Origin: an uncultured Bacilli bacterium
Lineage (GTDB): Bacteria > Bacillota_I > Bacilli_A > RF39 > UBA660
Assembly: GCA_934101235.1 (NCBI GenBank)
Contig: CAKORH010000003.1
Coordinates: forward strand, 1 to 16,372
Direction: 5' to 3'
Length of the DNA stretch: 16,372 nucleotides
The translations under genes and the position numbers were made by a program. Below, piece by piece: positions 6,801 through 13,597 of the stretch. Under the pieces are notes generated by a model. The model had not been told where the DNA came from. It saw only the letters and a program-made list of their open reading frames with translations, and made no database searches. The number at the start of each line of letters is the position of its first letter. The first letter of the stretch is position 1.

Positions 6801-9800
6801 GTGAAGATTATATTGCAAGATAAAAAAAAGCTTTTAATAACTAAATTACCTCAAGAAATTAAGGGTAATTATTGGCTAAAAGATAATAATAAAAAAAATA
6901 TTGTTAATATAGAGGCTAGAGATAATAATTGGATATTAAAAAATAATTCAGAAATAAAAATTTTAAATATTAATAATCAAGGTGAAAAAAAGTCTTTATA
7001 TGATACTGATAGTGTAAGTGAAATTAATTTAGAAGATTTTTGTAATGGCATTCTTTATGATATAAATAAAGGAATTGAATATAAGTTTTTTTGTCTTCCA
7101 ACGTTTGATTATACTATGACACAAGTAATGTTTAATAAAAAGAGTATTTCTCAAATAACTATAGGAAGAAGTAATTCTAATACTATAAAAATTAATGATG
7201 ATATTTTTTCTGATATACAAGTTATTATAAGTTGTGAAAATGATTCTTTAAAGATAGTTAATAATAATTTGAATTTACCTATGTTTATTAATAACAATAT
7301 ATCTACTAATAAAGAATTATTGCCTGGAGATTTTGTATTTATTAATGGTTTCTATATATGTTTATATGGAAATGTCTTAGTATTTAATAATCCTAATAAT
7401 ACTGTTACTTTTAATTCTGATATGTTACCACTAAGAGAAATTTTTGAAAATCCCGATACTGACTATAGTACTTATCCTGAAGTTAATATAGAATTATATA
7501 ATAAAGACGAATATTTTCAAAGACCTCCAAGATTTAAAAGAATGATAGAACCTAAAGAATATAAAATAGATGTTCCCTCTGGGATGCAAAGTAATGATAT
7601 GGAAATGCCTTTAATTTTAACTCTTGGACCTATGATGATGATGGGAACTGTTTCTGTAGTTAGTGGTGTTATTGCTGTTATAAAAATAGCTAATAAAGAA
7701 AGTACTTTTGAAGAGAGTTTTCAGCCATTGCTTACTGCTTTTGTTATGGTAGTAGGTATGATGATATTTCCAATAATTCAAAGATTATATATGAAACATA
7801 AAAGAAAAAAAAGAGAGAAAAAAAGAGTAGCAAGATATAATGAATATATAGAAGAAAAAAGAGAAATTATAAAGAAAGAATTAAATGAAGAGAAAGAAAT
7901 ATTATTAGAAAATTTTTTACCTTTAAATCAAGTTGAAAAAATAATTGTTACTAAAGATAGAACTTTGTGGGATAGAAAAATTGAGCATTATGATTTTTTG
8001 AGTGTAAGATTAGGAATAGGAACTATGCCATCTTATGTAAAAATAGATTTTCCAGAAGAACATTTTAGCATCGATAAAGATGATTTAAGAAAAATTGGTG
8101 ATGAATTAGTTTTAGAAAATAAGAATTTAGATAATGTACCAATTGTGGCTAGTTTTTTAAATAAAAGATTTACTAGTTTTATTGGTAATAAGGATTATTT
8201 GAGAAGATATTTTGATGGTATAATTTTGCAATTAATGGCTTATCATTCATATGATAATTTAAATATTGTAATCCTTTCTAATGAAGATGAGAAAGGATAT
8301 TGGAGTAAATATAATAGTATACCTCATTTTTGGGATGTATCTAAGGAAATAAGATATATAGGTACAAATTTTGAAGAAAATACTTATATATCAAATTATT
8401 TATTAAAGGTTTTACAATCTAGAATAAGTGGTTTAGAAGATAATAAAGATAAAATTGATTCTAAAGAGCCTTACAAAATGTTTAATCCATATTATTTAAT
8501 AATAACTGATAATATAGAATTAACTAAAAAGCTTTCAATATTAAATGAAATTTTAACAAATAATATAAATTATGGTTTTAGTTTAATTGTTTTAACTGAT
8601 ACTATTGATAATTTACCTAATGAAATAAATGAATTTGTAAATTTAGATCCTATACAAAGTACTATGTATGAAAGTGCTATTGTAACTAATAAACAAATTA
8701 AATTTGTTCCAGAATTACCAAATGCAAATTTAAATGAATGTTATATAAAAATTTGTAATATTCCAATTGATATTGCTAGTGGAAAGTATAATTTACCTTA
8801 TAAATATGCCTTTTTGGAAATGTATGATGTAGGAAATGTAAATCAATTAAATATAATTAATCGTTGGCAAGAAAGTAATGTTACTCAATCTTTACAAGCA
8901 CCTGTAGGCGTTAATGAAAATGGTGAATTATTTAGGATAGATTTGCATGAAAAAGCACATGGACCACATGGATTGGTAGCTGGTATGACTGGTTCTGGAA
9001 AATCTGAGTGGATTATTACATATATTTTATCAATGTGCATTAATTATCATCCTAATGAAGTTCAATTTGTACTAATAGATTATAAAGGTGGAGGACTTGC
9101 TGGAACATTTGAAAATAAAGAAACTGGTTTTAAATTACCACATCTAGCGGGTACAATAACTAATTTAGATGTGACTGAAATAAATAGAAGTTTAGCTAGT
9201 ATTGAAAGTGAATTAAAAAGAAGACAAACATTATTTAATGAAGCAAGAGATTCTTTAGGTGAGAGTAGTATTGATATTTATAAATATCAAAGGTTATATA
9301 GAGAAGGAAAAATAAAGGAGCCAATTAGTCATTTATTTATAATTAGTGATGAATTTGCTGAGTTGAAAGCTCAACAACCAGATTTTATGGCTCAACTTAT
9401 ATCTACTGCTCGTATAGGTAGATCATTAGGAGTACATTTAATTCTTGCTACTCAAAAGCCAAGTGGTGTTGTAGATGACCAAATTTGGTCAAATGCTAAA
9501 TTTAGGGTTTGTTTGAAAGTACAGGAAAAGGCTGATAGTAAAGATATGATTTTGGTACCAGATGCAGCATTTTTAAAGGAACCAGGAAGATTCTATTTAC
9601 AGGTTGGATACAATGAATTTTTTGCCAAAGGACAAGCTGCTTATGCTGGAAGTCCATATTTTGAGAGTGAAAAGCATAAAATTAATATTGATACTTCACT
9701 AGAATTTATTAATGATGTAGGAGAAGTTTATAAAGAAATTAATACAAAAAAACAGTTAGCAGATGCTATATATAAAGGTGAAGAATTACCATTTATTTTG

Positions 9801-11408
9801 AACGCAATTAAAGAAGCTGCTGATAATGAAAATGTATCTGTTAAACAACTATGGTTAGATGCTATACCTGCCGTGATTTTAATTAATGATTTAAAAACTA
9901 AGTATGATTATAAAAAAGAAAATTTTGTAATAAATCCAGTAATTGGTGAATATGATGCACCTGCAAGTCAGTCTCAACATTTATTAACTTTACCAATTAG
10001 TGAAAAAGGAAATACGTTAATTTATGGAGCAGCAGGTAGTGGTAAAGAAGATACATTATCTACTATTATATATTCTCTTATGACTACTTATGTTGCACAA
10101 GAAGTCAATTTATATATAGCAGATTGTGGAAGTGAAGCGTTAAATAATTTTAGAAAATCACCTATTGTTGGAGATGTAATTTTAAGCAGTAATGAAGAAA
10201 AAGTTAAAAATTTGATTAAAAAATTAAAATTTGAATTAGAAACTAGAAAAAAATTATTTATAGATTATAATGCAGATTATTATTATTATTGTAAAAATAG
10301 TGGAAATACTATACCTAACATTATTGTAATTATAAATAATTTTGAGGCGTTTCAGGAATTATTTGGTAATTATTTAGATGATTTAATTACTATTACTCGT
10401 GATTGTGAAAAATACGGTATATTCTTTATTTGTACTGTAACATCATTAAGTGGTATGCGTATGAAATTATCTCAGAATTTTAAACAAAATATTGTTCTTC
10501 AAATGAATGATCAATATGATTATAGAAGTATTTTAGGTAGTGGTAGTAGAATAATTCCTAGTTCTATTAAATGTCGTGGTTTAATAAAATTAGATAATAT
10601 TTATGAAATTCAAATTGCTTCAATAACTCAAGATGAAAATGTGGTTGAACAAATTAAAAAAGCTTCATTATATTTAATGAGTAAAGCTAATTCTTTTGCA
10701 CCAGCAATACCAGTATTACCAGAAATTGTAGATAGAGAGTTTTTATCTAATTTAGAAGTAAATATTAATGCTATACCAATTGGTGTTGAAACTGAAAGTT
10801 TGAATATAGCTAAATATAACTTTTTGTCTGATTATATTACATTAATAACTGGTGAAGATGAAATGTCTTTAACATCATTTATTAATTCATTGATGTTATA
10901 TATAAATGAGAACAATAAAAATATTAGATTAGTTGTTTTTAATAGTTATGAATTATCTGGTGAATTTGATAAGAATGTTGTTATTATTGATAGTAATTAT
11001 GATACTAGTTTAACGACTTTTAATAAATATTTAGATACTGATAAAAAACAAAGAAATACTATATTAATATTTAATGGAATAGATAAAATTTATAATGATT
11101 TAAAAGATTCAACTAAAGAAATAATGTATGAAATTTGTAGGAAAACACGAAATAATAAACAATATGATATGGTGTTTGTTGAAACTGAAAATAACTTTAA
11201 AAAACTTAGTTACGAAACATGGTTTAAGAATTATGTTAATTTTTCAAATGGAATTTGGATTGGAAATAATATAAGTAGTCAAACTGTGTTAAAAATATCA
11301 CGTAACACAAGAGAATTAAGAGAAATAGTAAAAGATAATATAGGTTATAAATTATATAAGGGTATTCCTATAAGATTTAAAGTAATTGAGTTTTTAAAGA
11401 AAATGTAA
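6801..11408 (+). CDS. essC: EssC/YukB-type FtsK/SpoIIIE ATPase, type VII secretion motor
   Basis: This is the membrane-anchored motor that recognises and exports Esx-type substrates; 1535 residues, near the usual EssC length. In order: two N-terminal FHA-like parts (1-90 weak; about 95-190 with IGRSN at 121-125), two membrane helices (about 270-293 and 310-330), a linker domain, then three ATPase domains. Domain 1 is intact, with GMTGSGKS (728-735) and a Walker B ending in D850-E851 (HLFIISDEFAELK). Domain 2 has GAAGSGKE (1076-1083), lacking the Ser/Thr, and Walker B reads IINNFE. Domain 3 has GEDEMS (1351-1356) with no Lys. The stretches LHEKAHGPHGLVAG, LIDYKGGG and ATQKPSGVVDDQIWSN closely match EssC. 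It starts at GTG with GGGGTG upstream; an in-frame TAG at 6795 rules out an earlier start. Confidence 0.96.
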   Translation: MKIILQDKKKLLITKLPQEIKGNYWLKDNNKKNIVNIEARDNNWILKNNSEIKILNINNQGEKKSLYDTDSVSEINLEDFCNGILYDINKGIEYKFFCLPTFDYTMTQVMFNKKSISQITIGRSNSNTIKINDDIFSDIQVIISCENDSLKIVNNNLNLPMFINNNISTNKELLPGDFVFINGFYICLYGNVLVFNNPNNTVTFNSDMLPLREIFENPDTDYSTYPEVNIELYNKDEYFQRPPRFKRMIEPKEYKIDVPSGMQSNDMEMPLILTLGPMMMMGTVSVVSGVIAVIKIANKESTFEESFQPLLTAFVMVVGMMIFPIIQRLYMKHKRKKREKKRVARYNEYIEEKREIIKKELNEEKEILLENFLPLNQVEKIIVTKDRTLWDRKIEHYDFLSVRLGIGTMPSYVKIDFPEEHFSIDKDDLRKIGDELVLENKNLDNVPIVASFLNKRFTSFIGNKDYLRRYFDGIILQLMAYHSYDNLNIVILSNEDEKGYWSKYNSIPHFWDVSKEIRYIGTNFEENTYISNYLLKVLQSRISGLEDNKDKIDSKEPYKMFNPYYLIITDNIELTKKLSILNEILTNNINYGFSLIVLTDTIDNLPNEINEFVNLDPIQSTMYESAIVTNKQIKFVPELPNANLNECYIKICNIPIDIASGKYNLPYKYAFLEMYDVGNVNQLNIINRWQESNVTQSLQAPVGVNENGELFRIDLHEKAHGPHGLVAGMTGSGKSEWIITYILSMCINYHPNEVQFVLIDYKGGGLAGTFENKETGFKLPHLAGTITNLDVTEINRSLASIESELKRRQTLFNEARDSLGESSIDIYKYQRLYREGKIKEPISHLFIISDEFAELKAQQPDFMAQLISTARIGRSLGVHLILATQKPSGVVDDQIWSNAKFRVCLKVQEKADSKDMILVPDAAFLKEPGRFYLQVGYNEFFAKGQAAYAGSPYFESEKHKINIDTSLEFINDVGEVYKEINTKKQLADAIYKGEELPFILNAIKEAADNENVSVKQLWLDAIPAVILINDLKTKYDYKKENFVINPVIGEYDAPASQSQHLLTLPISEKGNTLIYGAAGSGKEDTLSTIIYSLMTTYVAQEVNLYIADCGSEALNNFRKSPIVGDVILSSNEEKVKNLIKKLKFELETRKKLFIDYNADYYYYCKNSGNTIPNIIVIINNFEAFQELFGNYLDDLITITRDCEKYGIFFICTVTSLSGMRMKLSQNFKQNIVLQMNDQYDYRSILGSGSRIIPSSIKCRGLIKLDNIYEIQIASITQDENVVEQIKKASLYLMSKANSFAPAIPVLPEIVDREFLSNLEVNINAIPIGVETESLNIAKYNFLSDYITLITGEDEMSLTSFINSLMLYINENNKNIRLVVFNSYELSGEFDKNVVIIDSNYDTSLTTFNKYLDTDKKQRNTILIFNGIDKIYNDLKDSTKEIMYEICRKTRNNKQYDMVFVETENNFKKLSYETWFKNYVNFSNGIWIGNNISSQTVLKISRNTRELREIVKDNIGYKLYKGIPIRFKVIEFLKKM

Positions 11409-11428
11409 ATATTAGCTAAAAAAATCAT

Positions 11429-11458
11429 AAAAAAGTATTGAATTATAATACTTTTTTT
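11429..11458 (+). terminator. Terminator of esaB-essC
   Basis: An 11-bp stem (11429-11439 with 11447-11457), a 7-nt loop and seven T that overlap the 3' arm. It separates the motor genes from the esx genes, so the two sets are probably transcribed separately, with possible read-through. Confidence 0.85.
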
Positions 11459-11466
11459 GTTAAAAT
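11438..11466 (+). promoter_or_regulatory. Promoter of the esx substrate operon nested in the essC terminator
   Basis: TTGAAT (11438-11443), 17 bp, then TAAAAT (11461-11466), with TG one base before the -10. The -35 and spacing are identical to those at 1238-1266. The predicted start near 11473 gives a leader of about 77 nt. Confidence 0.58.
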
Positions 11467-11472
11467 TTTTTT

Positions 11473-11549
11473 AGAGTAGGGTATTACTCATAAGTTGTAG
11501 GTTTACAAGTATAAGTTTTTTTAAAAACCTAAGAAAAAGGAGGAATATT
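11473..11549 (+). promoter_or_regulatory. Structured 5' leader of the esx operon with strong ribosome binding site
   Basis: The predicted leader starts with a small hairpin (GAGTA 11474-11478 with TACTC 11485-11489). It then offers two mutually exclusive pairings: TTGTA/TACAA (11495-11499 with 11504-11508), soon followed by seven T (11516-11522), and TAGGTTT/AAACCTA (11498-11504 with 11525-11531). AAGGAGG (11537-11543) sits 6 nt before the first esx ATG and is the best Shine-Dalgarno match in the window. No known riboswitch was recognised. Confidence 0.4.
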
Positions 11550-11846
11550 ATGGCTTCAGGAAATTTTAACATTCAAGATGCACAAAATTTATTATCTCAA
11601 GCAGGTAATTTAGCACAAATTAATCAAAATATTTTTAGAGCACAAGAACAATTATCTGATTGCTGTGCTCAAATTAGTCAGGCTTGGCAATCTGATACAG
11701 AAGATAGAAATTCATATCTTGGAAATTTAGAAAAAAATCTACAAAAGATTAGTACATTATGTACTGCAATAAAATCTTTAAGTAATAAATTGGTAGATTT
11801 TGCAGAAGAGTCAATTGCTGAAAAAAATAATAGTTATGGAGGATAG
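11550..11846 (+). CDS. WXG100/EsxA-like secreted protein
   Basis: A 98-residue protein with no signal peptide, predicted as a helical hairpin. The central turn has W46-Q47-S48 (QAWQSDT), where classical WXG100 proteins have W-x-G. Flanking helices have heptad-like hydrophobic spacing (AQNLLSQAGNLAQI before, LGNLEKNLQKISTL after). It has three cysteines (38, 39, 71), unusual for an exported Esx protein. No clear C-terminal YxxxD/E signal is visible; if exported, it may pair with a partner carrying the signal. Placement directly after essC and behind the strongest ribosome binding site argues for an abundant T7SS substrate. Confidence 0.85.
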   Translation: MASGNFNIQDAQNLLSQAGNLAQINQNIFRAQEQLSDCCAQISQAWQSDTEDRNSYLGNLEKNLQKISTLCTAIKSLSNKLVDFAEESIAEKNNSYGG

Positions 11847-11851
11847 AAAAA

Positions 11852-12139
11852 ATGGCAATTATAATTAATAATACTGCTACAGTAAAAAGTGATGCTGAAG
11901 AATTAAAAAGCGAAAGTGTTAAAATAGAGTCAGTAAAAAATTCTATAGAATATGTTTTAGCAGAGCTTAATGAATATTGGAATGAAGTTCAAGAAGATCA
12001 GCAAGTTTTTTATAAAGGATTACAAGCAGATCAAGAAGCGTTAGAGACTATAAAAGCATGTAATGATGAATTTTCTGATTCTATAATAGAATATATGGAA
12101 GTAACAGATAAAACTTCATCACAAACTATAAGCTTATAA
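11852..12139 (+). CDS. WXG100-like small helical T7SS protein
   Basis: A 95-residue acidic protein that looks like a second Esx-type helical hairpin. The turn has W43-N44-E45 (EYWNEVQED) in place of W-x-G. The C-terminus contains EYMEVTD, near but not matching YxxxD/E because the spacing is one residue too long. It starts 5 nt after the upstream stop, with GGAGG overlapping the end of that gene. It could be the heterodimer partner of the 98-residue protein, as in paired Esx systems, or a dedicated chaperone for a downstream product; the sequence does not decide. Confidence 0.78.
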   Translation: MAIIINNTATVKSDAEELKSESVKIESVKNSIEYVLAELNEYWNEVQEDQQVFYKGLQADQEALETIKACNDEFSDSIIEYMEVTDKTSSQTISL

Positions 12140-12153
12140 AGGAGGAATAAATT

Positions 12154-12477
12154 ATGAATGAAGTAAAATTTTCGATTACTAGAATGAAAGAAGTTCACAA
12201 TAGAATTGATGAAATGATAACTCAACTACAAAATGCAATTAGTTCAACAAATGAAAAATTAAATTCTATTGCAAGTAATATATTGAGTGATAATATAAAA
12301 AATACTTTATCATCATATGTTAATGCAACTGATGAAAAATCAAATCAAACTATAAATGATTTAAAAGCTTTGGACGAATATTTATTAGGAAAAATTGGAT
12401 CTTATTCTGCAATTGATCAACAAGGTTCTGAATCAATGACAGAAGTAAAGAATTTATTAGATCAATTGAATATATAG
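12154..12477 (+). CDS. Small helical T7SS-associated protein with YxxxD signal
   Basis: A 107-residue protein, almost wholly helical by composition, with no Trp and no WXG turn. It carries Y84-S-A-I-D88 (GSYSAIDQQ), matching the YxxxD/E export motif of type VII substrates, near the C-terminal end of a second helix. It resembles in size and layout the small alpha-helical proteins encoded before LXG effectors, which bind the effector N-terminus and help target it. AAGGAGG (12139-12145) precedes ATG 12154 by 8 nt. The family assignment is from layout and motif, not a recognised homologue. Confidence 0.7.
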   Translation: MNEVKFSITRMKEVHNRIDEMITQLQNAISSTNEKLNSIASNILSDNIKNTLSSYVNATDEKSNQTINDLKALDEYLLGKIGSYSAIDQQGSESMTEVKNLLDQLNI

Positions 12478-12494
12478 AAAGGTGTTGAATAAAA

Positions 12495-13148
12495 ATGGCA
12501 AGTATAAATTTAAGTAATGATAAAATACAATCAATAAATAACGAAATAACCTCATTAGATTCAGTTTTAATAAATTCTTATATTCCCTCATTAAATGATG
12601 TTATATCTCAAATAAAATCAAATGTATTAAATGAGCAAGTAAATCAAATTTTGAATAGTATTTCTTCACAAATAAATACTATAGGTAGCGAATTACAAGT
12701 TGATTTACCTAAACTAGAACAATTTTTAGATAATCAAATGACAGAATACACAACTTCTGAAAGTGATGCAGAAGCAAAGGTTAATGTTGCCTTAAATAAA
12801 ATGCAATTATTTGCTAGTAGTAAATCAACATTAAATACTGTGACAAGTAATGTTTTTAGTGGTAAATCAGTTAATTCTAGTAATAATGGCACACCTTTAT
12901 CAACAAGACAACAAAGTGCAAGTTATTCTTCAGATAGAAGTGGTCTAGGAGGTAAAATAGCGACAGATAGAAGTAATTTAGGAAGTAAAATAACTTCAGG
13001 AGCTGTTACAGGAGCAATGGTTGGTGGTACTTCAGGAGCAATGATTGGTGCTATTTCTCCAGTAGCAACTAATGCAGCAAAATATGGTTTAAGTGCATTA
13101 GGACAAAGTATGTCTGATGTTAGCAGCTGGTTAGATAACATGTATTAA
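12495..13148 (+). CDS. Candidate T7SS effector: helical N-terminus plus glycine-zipper tail
   Basis: A 217-residue protein of unrecognised family, in three parts. Residues 1-110 are an Esx/LXG-like helical region with Y85-T-T-S-E89, a YxxxE export signal. Residues 111-165 are a Ser/Asn/Gly-rich linker that includes a tandem 11-residue repeat. Residues 166-200 are a Gly/Ala-rich hydrophobic segment with glycines at 169, 173, 177, 181 and 185, a perfect GxxxG ladder, followed by a short tail with one Trp (212). Glycine zippers insert into or pack within membranes; the streptococcal LXG toxin TelE is known to permeabilise membranes through one. I infer a small secreted membrane-active effector; a surface or structural protein is also possible. 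RBS is weak (AAAGGTG). Confidence 0.7.
   Translation: MASINLSNDKIQSINNEITSLDSVLINSYIPSLNDVISQIKSNVLNEQVNQILNSISSQINTIGSELQVDLPKLEQFLDNQMTEYTTSESDAEAKVNVALNKMQLFASSKSTLNTVTSNVFSGKSVNSSNNGTPLSTRQQSASYSSDRSGLGGKIATDRSNLGSKITSGAVTGAMVGGTSGAMIGAISPVATNAAKYGLSALGQSMSDVSSWLDNMY
12933..12998 (+). repeat. 33-bp tandem duplication inside the glycine-zipper gene
   Basis: Two adjacent 33-bp units (12933-12965 and 12966-12998) encode DRSGLGGKIAT and DRSNLGSKITS. Seven of 11 residues match (DRS, L, G, K and I). The frame is kept, so it looks like an in-frame duplication that has since diverged. Confidence 0.75.
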
Positions 13149-13168
13149 TAGTAAAGGAGAATAAAGGG

Positions 13169-13579
13169 ATGTTTGAAATATTAAATAATTTAGAAAATAA
13201 ATCAAATGAGTATGTTTTTTCTCGTGAAAGAGGCACTAATTTGGTTATACAATTTTTGGTAGATGGTTACTTAAGAAGAAAAGAACAGCCTTCAATGAAA
13301 TCATTATTAAATGCTGAAAATTTAAATGATGAACCAGGACTTATTTATAATTATCATATAGCAATTTTACAAATGATGATTAAAGAGGAATTAGAAATGA
13401 TTGGTTTAGATATTATTAATGAAATTGCTAAAACTGGAGAAAAGTATGAATTAGGAAATTTATCTTCATTAGAAATTAAATATTTAAATAATAAACTTGA
13501 AAACGTAGTAGGTTTATTAATTAATGTTATAATTATTTTGCGTTTCAAATCTTTAATAACTATTAATTTATTTTTATAA
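13169..13579 (+). CDS. Hypothetical protein, candidate immunity or accessory factor
   Basis: A 136-residue protein not recognised. It has a charged N-terminus with RERGT (19-23) and RRKEQ (36-40), an amphipathic middle, and a strongly hydrophobic C-terminal tail (about 111-136, LLINVIIIL and LITINLFL around RFK) that could be a membrane anchor. It has a good ribosome binding site (AAAGGAGA, 8 nt before ATG) and lies 20 nt after the glycine-zipper gene and 18 nt before the RNase J gene. Position right after a putative effector and the possible membrane tail fit an immunity protein, but this is inference. The odd ending could instead mark a truncated or frameshifted gene. Confidence 0.65.
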   Translation: MFEILNNLENKSNEYVFSRERGTNLVIQFLVDGYLRRKEQPSMKSLLNAENLNDEPGLIYNYHIAILQMMIKEELEMIGLDIINEIAKTGEKYELGNLSSLEIKYLNNKLENVVGLLINVIIILRFKSLITINLFL

Positions 13580-13597
13580 AAGAAAGAAGGAATTTTT

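Noticed and set aside
11473..11549. Possible riboswitch or T-box in the esx leader
   Set aside because: No specifier loop, T-box sequence or conserved riboswitch core can be seen; only short AT-rich stems.
13169..13579. Frameshifted pseudogene
   Set aside because: The hydrophobic ending is odd, but no continuation of the protein is evident in the other frames before the next gene at 13598, and the start and ribosome binding site look intact.
11550..13579. Mobile island carrying the esx genes
   Set aside because: No integrase, transposase, flanking direct repeats or insertion at the tRNA gene (which is 7.7 kb away and intact), and base composition matches the surroundings.
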